Part shown: positions 1 through 5,749 of the stretch, one piece after another | Layout of the letters: the number at the start of each line of letters is the position of its first letter | Numbering within the stretch: position 1 is the stretch's first letter | Source: Prevotella sp. UBA2755 | GTDB lineage: Bacteria; Bacteroidota; Bacteroidia; Bacteroidales; Bacteroidaceae | DNA length: 12,110 nt | Direction of reading: 5' to 3' | Assembly (NCBI GenBank): GCA_002353225.1 | Contig: DEJF01000038.1 | Span: 7,215-19,324 of the forward strand | Notes under the pieces: generated by a model | Databases searched by the model: none | The model's input: the letters and a program-made list of their open reading frames with translations, nothing else | What the model was told of the DNA's origin: nothing | Position numbers and translations under genes: made by a program

Positions 1-10
1 CCTTCCTGTT

Positions 11-142
11 TGTTCCACCCTATGGAACACTTTGTTCCATGCCATGGAACATTTTGTTCCACCCCATGGAACATTTGCTTCCCATTATCCGGATTCATTC
101 TCCCAAGCATTGGAACAGGTTATTCCAGGCATTGGAACAACG
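11..142. repeat. 22-bp tandem array of TGTTCCA/TGGAACA inverted repeats
   Basis: Six units of exactly 22 bp are seen. Left arms TGTTCCA lie at 11, 33 and 55, with a diverged TATTCCA at 121. Right arms TGGAACA lie at 23, 45, 67, 111 and 133. The unit is TGTTCCA-N5-TGGAACA-N3. Units 4 (77-98) and 5 (99-120) are decayed, but unit 5 keeps its right arm in perfect 22-bp phase. Arms can pair within a unit (5-nt loop; in unit 2 an 8-bp stem with a 3-nt loop) or with the next unit (3-nt loop). The array ends about 27 bp before the promoter -33 element. The half-sites equal those I recall for parS-type ParB sites, but the spacer is 5 rather than 2. Function is unknown: an operator array or an intergenic repeat family are both possible. 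Confidence 0.85.
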
Positions 143-168
143 AGGCTGTTTTGTTTTTTCGTAAATAA

Positions 169-200
169 TTTGGTAGGTTCAAAAAGTGTTAGTACCTTTG
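169..200 (+). promoter_or_regulatory. Bacteroidota-type sigma promoter for the A1-B2 operon
   Basis: TTTG at 169-172 and TACCTTTG at 193-200 are separated by 20 nt, matching the Bacteroidota primary-sigma consensus (-33 TTTG, -7 TAnnTTTG). Transcription should begin a few bases after 200, so the first in-frame ATGs (209 and 215) would have almost no 5' leader. The -33 element is embedded in TTTGGTAGG, the same word that forms the repeats inside the downstream genes. No second promoter was seen between the five plus-strand genes, so this one probably drives all of them. Confidence 0.7.
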
Positions 201-208
201 CAAGGATT

Positions 209-1861
209 ATGACTATGCTGCTAACACGATACTGGAAATGGGGACTCACGATACTGATGGATATCGGGGTGTTGCTGTTCTGGGGAATAGGGTATCCGCA
301 TGCCCTATCGTACCAGGAGCAGTATCAGTTGTTCTTGTGGACGACCGACTATTTCCGGGAGCGTGTGAGTGTGGCAGGAGGCCTTGCCGACTGGCTGGGC
401 GAGTTCATCACGCAGTTCTATTACTATCCCTGGGCAGGTGCTGTATTGGTAGCCATTCTCTATATGGTGTTGCAACGGTTATTCGCTTCCTTAATACCTT
501 CTGCTATTTATCTGCTGAGTTTCGTACCTGTGGTGCTGTTATGGTGGTTCATGGGTAATGTAAGTGTGTTGCTGTCGTATTTGGTGGCAATGGTGGTTGT
601 GGTAGGGTTGGTAGGTTTTGTAGGGAGAGTAGGTTTGGTAGGGAAGGTAGGGATGTTAGGGGACATTCTTTTGATTCCTATCATTTATTGGTTGCTGGGT
701 CCGATGGTGTGGCTGTATGCCATGCTGCGTGTGGCTCTATATGGTTGGAAATGGAGTTGGGAACTGTTGTATGTCGGAGCCGTCATGGTGTTCATTTCCG
801 CTATGATACTCGTGCAGTGGCCCATGACGATGATCACCCTCTCGATGACCTATTTCCGTGTGCCGATGGAAATCCCTGTGCTGCAGTGGCTGATACCTGT
901 GGTGACAGCCGTGATGGTGGGGATTGGCAGGTGTTGTAGGGAAGGTAGGTATGGTAGGGAAGGTAGGTATGGTAGGGTTGTCTGGTATGGTTGGCAGGTG
1001 GTTCTGTTGTTCTTATTAGGATGGTTTGCCTATCAGAAAGGCTATGACAAAGACACCTATGAGCTGATATGGCAGGACTATCAGATACGCCATGAGCAAT
1101 GGGACAAGATTATCAAGCGGGCAGGGGAGCGGACAGTGCGCACCCCTTTCTGGTCGAACAGTGTCAACCTCGCCCTCTCGCAGAAGCGCTTGCTTGCCGA
1201 GCGGATGTTCGACTTCTACCAGAGTGGTGACGATGCCCTCATCATGCCAAGGATGCGTGACCTGACGAGTAACCTCCCTTCTGCGGAGGCATACTACCGC
1301 TTAGGACTCGTCAACTCCGCCCAACGTTATATGTTCGACATCCAGGAGAGTATCCTCAACGGAAAGAAAAGCGGCCGCTGTACCAAGCGTATCGTTGAGT
1401 GCATGCTGGTGAATGGCCATTATAAACCCGCCCTGAAGCATATCGACCTGTTGGAGAAGAGCCTGTTCTATCGCGGTTGGGCAGAGGAGGCACGTCGTGT
1501 GGTGACGGCAGATGCCAAGACCCGTGAGCAGCGTATCAATGCCCATCCGCAGTTAGGGCGGTTGCGACAGATCCGTTTCAAGGAGAATTTCCTGTACAGT
1601 CATTCGGAGAAAGACAAGATTTTCGGATTGCTGTTCAATGAAAACCATGACAATAAGATGGCACTTGACTATTTCATCGGCGAACTGCTGTTGCGAGGCA
1701 ATATACAAGGTGTCATGCAGTATATGTCATGGGCAGAGCAGTATGGTGGCTACCGTTATATGCCGGTAGGTTATCAGGATGCCGTGCAGTGTATCCAGAA
1801 ACAAGGTAACCTGCCTGGTTCGATGTATGGTGCTTATGTTAAAAGGATGATGCAGCGATGA
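209..1861 (+). CDS. A1: polytopic membrane protein with C-terminal helical-repeat domain (DUF6057-like)
   Basis: Function unknown. The 550-residue protein has about eight hydrophobic segments (roughly 11-32, 75-92, 95-115, 118-136, 150-175, 186-204, 222-239, 257-275), then a soluble helical region (about 280-550) with TPR-like helix pairs around 358-430. Motifs shared with A2 and A3 are YQEQYQLFL (35-43) and GEFITQFY (64-71). The frame is open back to 32, but that part crosses the 22-bp repeat array and the promoter. I therefore start at ATG 209; ATG 215 aligns equally well with the A2 start. Two GGTAGG repeat clusters encode residues 132-151 and 240-257, the second adding an Arg-rich loop absent from A2. 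The C-terminal KNTxWYY tail of A2 and A3 is missing. The stop overlaps the B1 start as ATGA. The DUF6057 assignment is from memory; no glycosyltransferase or transporter motif was recognised. Confidence 0.8.
   Translation: MTMLLTRYWKWGLTILMDIGVLLFWGIGYPHALSYQEQYQLFLWTTDYFRERVSVAGGLADWLGEFITQFYYYPWAGAVLVAILYMVLQRLFASLIPSAIYLLSFVPVVLLWWFMGNVSVLLSYLVAMVVVVGLVGFVGRVGLVGKVGMLGDILLIPIIYWLLGPMVWLYAMLRVALYGWKWSWELLYVGAVMVFISAMILVQWPMTMITLSMTYFRVPMEIPVLQWLIPVVTAVMVGIGRCCREGRYGREGRYGRVVWYGWQVVLLFLLGWFAYQKGYDKDTYELIWQDYQIRHEQWDKIIKRAGERTVRTPFWSNSVNLALSQKRLLAERMFDFYQSGDDALIMPRMRDLTSNLPSAEAYYRLGLVNSAQRYMFDIQESILNGKKSGRCTKRIVECMLVNGHYKPALKHIDLLEKSLFYRGWAEEARRVVTADAKTREQRINAHPQLGRLRQIRFKENFLYSHSEKDKIFGLLFNENHDNKMALDYFIGELLLRGNIQGVMQYMSWAEQYGGYRYMPVGYQDAVQCIQKQGNLPGSMYGAYVKRMMQR
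601..663 (+). repeat. GGTAGGNNN 9-bp repeat cluster A (7 units) inside A1
   Basis: Units start at 601, 610, 619, 628, 637, 646 and 655: GGTAGGGTT, GGTAGGTTT, TGTAGGGAG, AGTAGGTTT, GGTAGGGAA, GGTAGGGAT, GTTAGGGGA. Each unit starts at the third codon position, so the array reads as repeated V-G-x (V-G-L, V-G-F, V-G-R, V-G-L, V-G-K, V-G-M). It lies at the end of a transmembrane segment of A1. Confidence 0.85.
926..1001 (+). repeat. GGTAGGNNN 9-bp repeat cluster B inside A1, in a different frame
   Basis: Six good units start at 926, 935, 944, 953, 962 and 971, including two near-identical 18-bp dimers (944-961 and 962-979). Decayed copies extend to 1001. Units start at codon position 1, so the DNA reads G-R-Y / G-R-E instead of V-G-L, giving an Arg-rich polar loop of about 18 residues between two hydrophobic segments. 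The corresponding loop in A2 is short and unrelated in sequence. Confidence 0.85.
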
Positions 1862-3333
1862 AGAGATTTCTTTTGATAGGTTTGGTAGGGCTGGTAGGTT
1901 TGGTAGGGCTGGTAGGTTGCCGGCAGGAACCTACTGATGTGCAGATGGTGAAGCAGCAGCCTGCTATCTATCCTGATTATATCGGTGTGACTGTTCCTGC
2001 GGGGATGGCACCGCTGAACTTCAATGTCATCGGAGAGGGTATCGACAGGGTCGATGCACAGGTGAAGGGCAGCAAGGGTGGTTCCTTGCGTGCCAATGGG
2101 GACTATGCTGACTTCGATATGGAGGAGTGGCACCAGTTGACGGAGCAGAACAAAGGCGGTGAGCTGACCGTCACCGTCTGTGTCCGCAAGGACGGCAAGT
2201 GGTTGCAGTATCAGGACTTTAAGATTTATGTCAGTCCCTATGCCTTGGACGACTGGGGTGTGACCTATCGCCGTATTGCCCCCGGCTATGAGGTAGGAGG
2301 TAATATCGGCATGTACCAGCGTGACATCCATACCTTCGACGAATATGCCATGCTGCAGGAGTCGGCAGTGCCCGGTCGTTGTATGAACTGTCATACCCCC
2401 AACCGCACAGACCCCTCCCGTTTCACCCTTCAGATCCGTGGTGAGGGAGGTGGTACGCTGGTGCAGACAGACGGCAAGCAGAAATGGTATGATACCAAGA
2501 CCGACTCGACGAAGGCGGCAGGGTCATATGCCTACTGGCATCCCTCCGGCAACTACTGTGCCTATGCCACCAATGCTGTCCACCAGAGTTTCTTTGTGGG
2601 TACAGGACAGCGTATCGAGGGCTATCATAACTTCAGCAATGTGGTACTGCTCGACGTGAGTAAGGACGAACTCATCCTCGCCCCCGAGTTGATGACAGAG
2701 ACCGACCTGGAGATATTCCCCGCCTTCTCGCATGATGGGAAGCACCTGTTCTATAGTACCTCGAAAGCATGTAATGTCCCTGCCGAGTATATGAAGGTGA
2801 AGTGCAGCATCTGCCGTATCGGTTTTGATGCGGAGAAAGGACAGTTTACCCATGAGGTGGACACCCTGCTCAACGGGTCCCGTGATGACCGCAGCTATAC
2901 GCTGGCACGTCCCTCTTATGACGGCCGGTGGATGATGTATAATGTGACCAGTCGCAGTAATTTCCCCGTCTTCCAGCCCGATGCCGACCTCTGGCTGATG
3001 GACTTGAAGACCGGTGAGACACGTCCTTTGAAGGAGGTGAACAGCCATCAGTCGGAGAGTTACCATAACTGGTCGAGCGACAGTCATTGGTTTGTGTTCG
3101 CCTCGAAGCGGGAGAATGGCATGTATGCACAGCTCTTCTTCGCCTCTGTCGACGACAAGGGGCATGTCACCAAACCCTTCCTGTTGCCGCAGAAGAACCC
3201 CCAGAAGTTCTATCGTGAGATGTTCGACTCGTATAACGTCCCCGATTTCACCAAGGTGAAGGTCGAATTCGATGCCCGTGAGGCTATCCGGCAGGTGTTT
3301 GGGAATGAGCGTGTGAAAGTGAAGATTAAGTAA
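1858..3333 (+). CDS. B1: lipoprotein with CxxCH haem motif and TolB/PD40 beta-propeller
   Basis: The specific function is unknown. The signal peptide (1-20) ends in the lipobox LVGC with Cys21, so the mature protein should be a lipid-anchored envelope protein. Its h-region is coded by five GGTAGG repeats. An N-terminal domain begins with the IYPDYIGVTVP...APLNF block (37-55). A single CMNCH motif (175-179; DNA 2380-2394) fits covalent haem c attachment. At least four PD40-like propeller repeats follow (WHPSGNYCAY 227-236, FPAFSHDGKHLFY 287-299, ARPSYDGRWMMY 350-361, YHNWSSDSHWFVF 402-414). Haem loading and the distal ligand cannot be judged from sequence. Some Bacteroides homologues are, as I recall, labelled cytochrome c biosynthesis or TolB-like proteins. 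The start overlaps the A1 stop (ATGA), implying coupled translation. The N-terminal third is nearly identical to B2. Confidence 0.85.
   Translation: MKRFLLIGLVGLVGLVGLVGCRQEPTDVQMVKQQPAIYPDYIGVTVPAGMAPLNFNVIGEGIDRVDAQVKGSKGGSLRANGDYADFDMEEWHQLTEQNKGGELTVTVCVRKDGKWLQYQDFKIYVSPYALDDWGVTYRRIAPGYEVGGNIGMYQRDIHTFDEYAMLQESAVPGRCMNCHTPNRTDPSRFTLQIRGEGGGTLVQTDGKQKWYDTKTDSTKAAGSYAYWHPSGNYCAYATNAVHQSFFVGTGQRIEGYHNFSNVVLLDVSKDELILAPELMTETDLEIFPAFSHDGKHLFYSTSKACNVPAEYMKVKCSICRIGFDAEKGQFTHEVDTLLNGSRDDRSYTLARPSYDGRWMMYNVTSRSNFPVFQPDADLWLMDLKTGETRPLKEVNSHQSESYHNWSSDSHWFVFASKRENGMYAQLFFASVDDKGHVTKPFLLPQKNPQKFYREMFDSYNVPDFTKVKVEFDAREAIRQVFGNERVKVKIK
1875..1919 (+). repeat. GGTAGGNNN repeat coding the B1 signal-peptide core (5 units)
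   Basis: Units start at 1875, 1884, 1893, 1902 and 1911: GATAGGTTT, GGTAGGGCT, GGTAGGTTT, GGTAGGGCT, GGTAGGTTG. The 18-bp pair is itself duplicated. Units begin at codon position 3 and read IGL-VGL-VGL-VGL-VGC, forming the whole hydrophobic core and lipobox. Gain or loss of one unit would stay in frame and change the core by three residues. Confidence 0.85.
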
Positions 3334-3338
3334 AAAGG

Positions 3339-3357
3339 GCTGCGACTTGGTCGCGGC
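3339..3357 (+). other. Short hairpin in the B1-C intergenic gap
   Basis: GCTGCGAC (3339-3346) can pair with GTCGCGGC (3350-3357), eight pairs including one G-U, around a 3-nt TTG loop. It starts 5 nt after the B1 stop. The sequence after it (atagaagacg) is not T-rich, so it is unlikely to be an intrinsic terminator. A transcript-processing or mRNA-stability element between the genes is possible. Confidence 0.4.
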
Positions 3358-3375
3358 ATAGAAGACGAAAATGTT

Positions 3376-4023
3376 ATGAGAAAGATTCTTTTTTTCAGTA
3401 TGATGGCGGTTGCTGCCATGGTGTTTGTAGCATGTCAAGAGAGTAAGGTCTGCAAGATCCACGGAACAGTGGTGGGTGAGCAGTATGAGGGTAAGCGCAT
3501 CTTCCTGGTGCCCTTCAGTGGTCCTGCCACGGCAGAGACTGTTGACAGCATCGAGATCAAGGACGGCAAGTTTGAGTTTACTCCCGATTCCATGCAGATA
3601 TACAAGATTCTGCTGGACTATCACTACCGCTTTGGGACGCAGCCTCTGATAGTTGTCGCCGAGCCGGGAGATATTATGGTGACGATAGACACGATTAGCA
3701 GTGCAGTAGGTACGCCCCAGAATGATTCCTTGCAGGTATGGAAGGAACTGACAGAGAAGCATCAGCGCGAATATGGTGCCTTGATGCGGTTGGTGAATGC
3801 CAATGTCAAGCAGAATGATACCATTGAGGCTGCCAAAGTCAAGGAGCAGGCGCAGAAGATACATGTCGCTTATAAGAACAGAACACGTGCTATGGCAGCC
3901 AATATGGAAGGAACGATTCTGGGCAGTTTCCTGAAAGGGATGTTCCCACATACCTACCAACGGAAGATGCCAGATGGTACAACCATAGAGATAGATGCTG
4001 ATACCAATGAACCTGTTAAGTAA
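3376..4023 (+). CDS. C: small lipoprotein with DUF4369-like domain
   Basis: The 215-residue protein has a lipoprotein signal peptide (1-19) ending FVAC with Cys20. The mature part (about 26-120) has the pattern of a DUF4369 domain: IHGTVVGEQYEGKRIFLVPF, then DSIEIKDGKFEFT, then a PLIVVAEPGDIMVTID strand. In Bacteroidota this domain usually forms the N-terminus of TlpA/ResA-like thioredoxin lipoproteins of about 350 residues or more. Here the chain ends after a charged helical region (about 124-170), with no thioredoxin fold or CxxC. The role is unknown: a stand-alone DUF4369 protein, or the remnant of a thioredoxin lipoprotein. It follows B1 by 42 bp, and its 3' end overlaps the start of A2 by 17 bp, so it belongs to the same operon. 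The domain call is from pattern memory. Confidence 0.75.
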   Translation: MRKILFFSMMAVAAMVFVACQESKVCKIHGTVVGEQYEGKRIFLVPFSGPATAETVDSIEIKDGKFEFTPDSMQIYKILLDYHYRFGTQPLIVVAEPGDIMVTIDTISSAVGTPQNDSLQVWKELTEKHQREYGALMRLVNANVKQNDTIEAAKVKEQAQKIHVAYKNRTRAMAANMEGTILGSFLKGMFPHTYQRKMPDGTTIEIDADTNEPVK

Positions 4024-5749
4024 ATATTGGAAGATAGGGACGACACTGTTGTTCGGGGTGGTCGTCTTCTTATGCTGGTGGCTTGTCTGTCCGGTGATGC
4101 TGTCGTATCAGGAACAGTATCAGATGTTTCTGATGGATGGTGACTATGTGTGGCAGTTGCTGTCTGTCCCTGATGGCTTTGCCCATTGTGTGGGGGAGTT
4201 TCTAACTCAGTTCTATGTCAACCATGCATTGGGTGCCCTGGTGCTTGCTGTCGTTTTTGTGATGATCCAGCGACTGGTATGGCGGTTGATGGTGGCGGTC
4301 AGTGAAACGGCAAGTGGACATTATGCCCTTAGTTTCATACCTGTCCTGTCCCTGTGGTTGATGCTGGGTGACGAGAGTGTGCTATTGACATTCGCTATTG
4401 CCCTGATACTCGCCTTGGCGACGATGTGGGTATATGAAATGACAGGGAAACGGCTTCATACATACCTCATTATATTATTAATACCAGTCCTTTACTGGCT
4501 TGCGGGACCTGTCGTACTGCTATTTGCCGCATGGGTCGTGATACGCCAGTTCCAGACGATAGACTCAAAATGGACAGGGTTGTTGACAGGTGCGCTTTCA
4601 GTCATCTATGCGTTAGCATGTATCTTGGCAAGTTCATGGCTCGTCCCTTATCCTCTGTTCCGTTTGTTCTATGGAATAGACTACTACCGCTTTGTGGAAG
4701 TCTATTACCTAATGTTGCTTATCACTATGGTATTGTGTGTGCTGATACCAGTCTCCCTTTATTGGGTACCCTCCTTTAAGAAAATACGATGGGTGGGCTT
4801 CGGTGAGGCAATCATTGTCATTGCCGCATTCCTTCTGCTACGCCCCTCCTTCTATGATACCCGAAAGTATGATGCGATGGAATATGACTATCTGGTCCGT
4901 TGTCAGAACTGGGATGCTATCATCGCCAAGGCAGACAAGAAGACTCCTGATCTGCCGATGACAGTATGCGCCACTAATCTCGCCCTGGGCATGAAGGGAC
5001 AGTTAGGGGAACGTCTTTTTGACTATTACCAAAACGGGAGTCAGGGACTGGCTCCGTCATTTGAGCGTAATTTCTCTTCTACCATGCTGACAGGTGAGGT
5101 TTATTGGCATTTGGGATTGGTGAATACTGCTCAGCGGCTTGCCTTTGAGATGATGGAGGCAATCCCTAATTATGCCAAGAGTAGTCGTGCCGTGAAGCGG
5201 CTGGCGGAGACCAATCTGGTAAACGGAGAATATGCCGTGGCACGTAAATATCTTCAGTTGTTGGAAAAGACATTAGGATATAGTAAGTGGGCTAAGCGGA
5301 CCATGCTCTTGTTGGGGGATGAGAAAGCCATCAACGAGCATCCCGTCTATGGTCGGTTGCGTCAGTCGCGTCTCAAGGACGACTTTATGTTTAGTGAGCA
5401 GGAACTGGATAAGATATTCGGTCAGTTAGTGATGCAGAACCAGCGCAACGGTCTTGCATTACAATACTTGCTTGCCGCTCCGCTTCTCGACCGTGACATC
5501 AACAGGTTTATGAACTACATGATATATGTTGACGGGTTGCATCTCGGCTATCGCCCTCGTAGTTGTCAGGAAGCGGTAGTCTTTGCCTGTGCACAGCGAA
5601 ACCAGCGTCCTCCGCAAGGGTATATCAACGAGATGGTTATGAGAAGTTTCAGTGACTTTGCCAATATTTATTCGAGTGGGGGTAAGGATGCTCCACAACT
5701 AAGACAATATAAGAATACAGCATGGTATTATTTTATGGGTAAGAGATGA
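4007..5749 (+). CDS. A2: polytopic membrane protein with C-terminal helical-repeat domain (DUF6057-like)
   Basis: A 580-residue paralogue of A1, function unknown. About eight hydrophobic segments are visible (11-32, 74-95, 105-120, 124-142, 151-180, 190-212, 232-254, 266-280), then a soluble helical domain (about 285-580). The best TPR-like stretch is 362-425 (YWHLGLVNTAQRLAFE through VARKYLQLLEKTLGYSKWAK). Family motifs are YQEQYQMFL (34-42), GEFLTQFY (63-70) and C-terminal KNTAWYYF (569-576). An ATG at 3995 is also in frame. I prefer 4007 because MNLLSKYWKIG matches the A1 start MLLTRYWKWG; the gene then overlaps C by 17 bp. No GGTAGG cluster is present, so it shows the probable ancestral form of the regions expanded in A1. 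Its stop overlaps the B2 start (ATGA). Confidence 0.8.
   Translation: MNLLSKYWKIGTTLLFGVVVFLCWWLVCPVMLSYQEQYQMFLMDGDYVWQLLSVPDGFAHCVGEFLTQFYVNHALGALVLAVVFVMIQRLVWRLMVAVSETASGHYALSFIPVLSLWLMLGDESVLLTFAIALILALATMWVYEMTGKRLHTYLIILLIPVLYWLAGPVVLLFAAWVVIRQFQTIDSKWTGLLTGALSVIYALACILASSWLVPYPLFRLFYGIDYYRFVEVYYLMLLITMVLCVLIPVSLYWVPSFKKIRWVGFGEAIIVIAAFLLLRPSFYDTRKYDAMEYDYLVRCQNWDAIIAKADKKTPDLPMTVCATNLALGMKGQLGERLFDYYQNGSQGLAPSFERNFSSTMLTGEVYWHLGLVNTAQRLAFEMMEAIPNYAKSSRAVKRLAETNLVNGEYAVARKYLQLLEKTLGYSKWAKRTMLLLGDEKAINEHPVYGRLRQSRLKDDFMFSEQELDKIFGQLVMQNQRNGLALQYLLAAPLLDRDINRFMNYMIYVDGLHLGYRPRSCQEAVVFACAQRNQRPPQGYINEMVMRSFSDFANIYSSGGKDAPQLRQYKNTAWYYFMGKR

Noticed and set aside
11..73. Canonical parS site
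   Set aside because: The half-sites match, but the spacer between arms is 5 bp in every unit, not 2, and the CACGTG core is absent.
11..142. CRISPR array
   Set aside because: The units are directly tandem 22-bp inverted repeats with 3-5 nt between arms. There are no unique spacers of 25-40 bp and no cas genes.
143..160. Intrinsic terminator from an upstream gene (T-rich tract)
   Set aside because: The tract has no stem directly before it; the nearest inverted repeat ends at 139 and is separated by the GAGGC-containing stretch.
32..208. N-terminal extension of the A1 frame back to the ATG at 32
   Set aside because: This stretch is the 22-bp inverted-repeat array plus the promoter. Its translation resembles no homologue, and the family start motif begins near 209-215.
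240..257. Residues 240-257 of A1 (encoded at 926-979) as an RGG-type nucleic-acid-binding motif
   Set aside because: The Gly/Arg run is explained by frame choice on the GGTAGG DNA repeat and sits in a loop between membrane helices.
209..1861. A proteins as O-antigen polymerase or glycosyltransferase-C enzymes
   Set aside because: The many membrane segments and soluble tail are superficially similar, but no catalytic Asp/Glu loop motif of those families was found; the first periplasmic-type loop carries YxEQxQxF and GEFxTQFY instead.
1834..2394. 186-codon minus-strand frame ending in Tyr-Gln-Thr/Pro repeats
   Set aside because: The Tyr-Gln repeats are only the antisense reading of the GGTAGG repeat in B1.
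2524..3960. 478-codon open frame on the minus strand
   Set aside because: It lies opposite B1 and C, which have signal peptides, conserved motifs and a paralogue. The minus frame is low-complexity in character with no recognisable domain.
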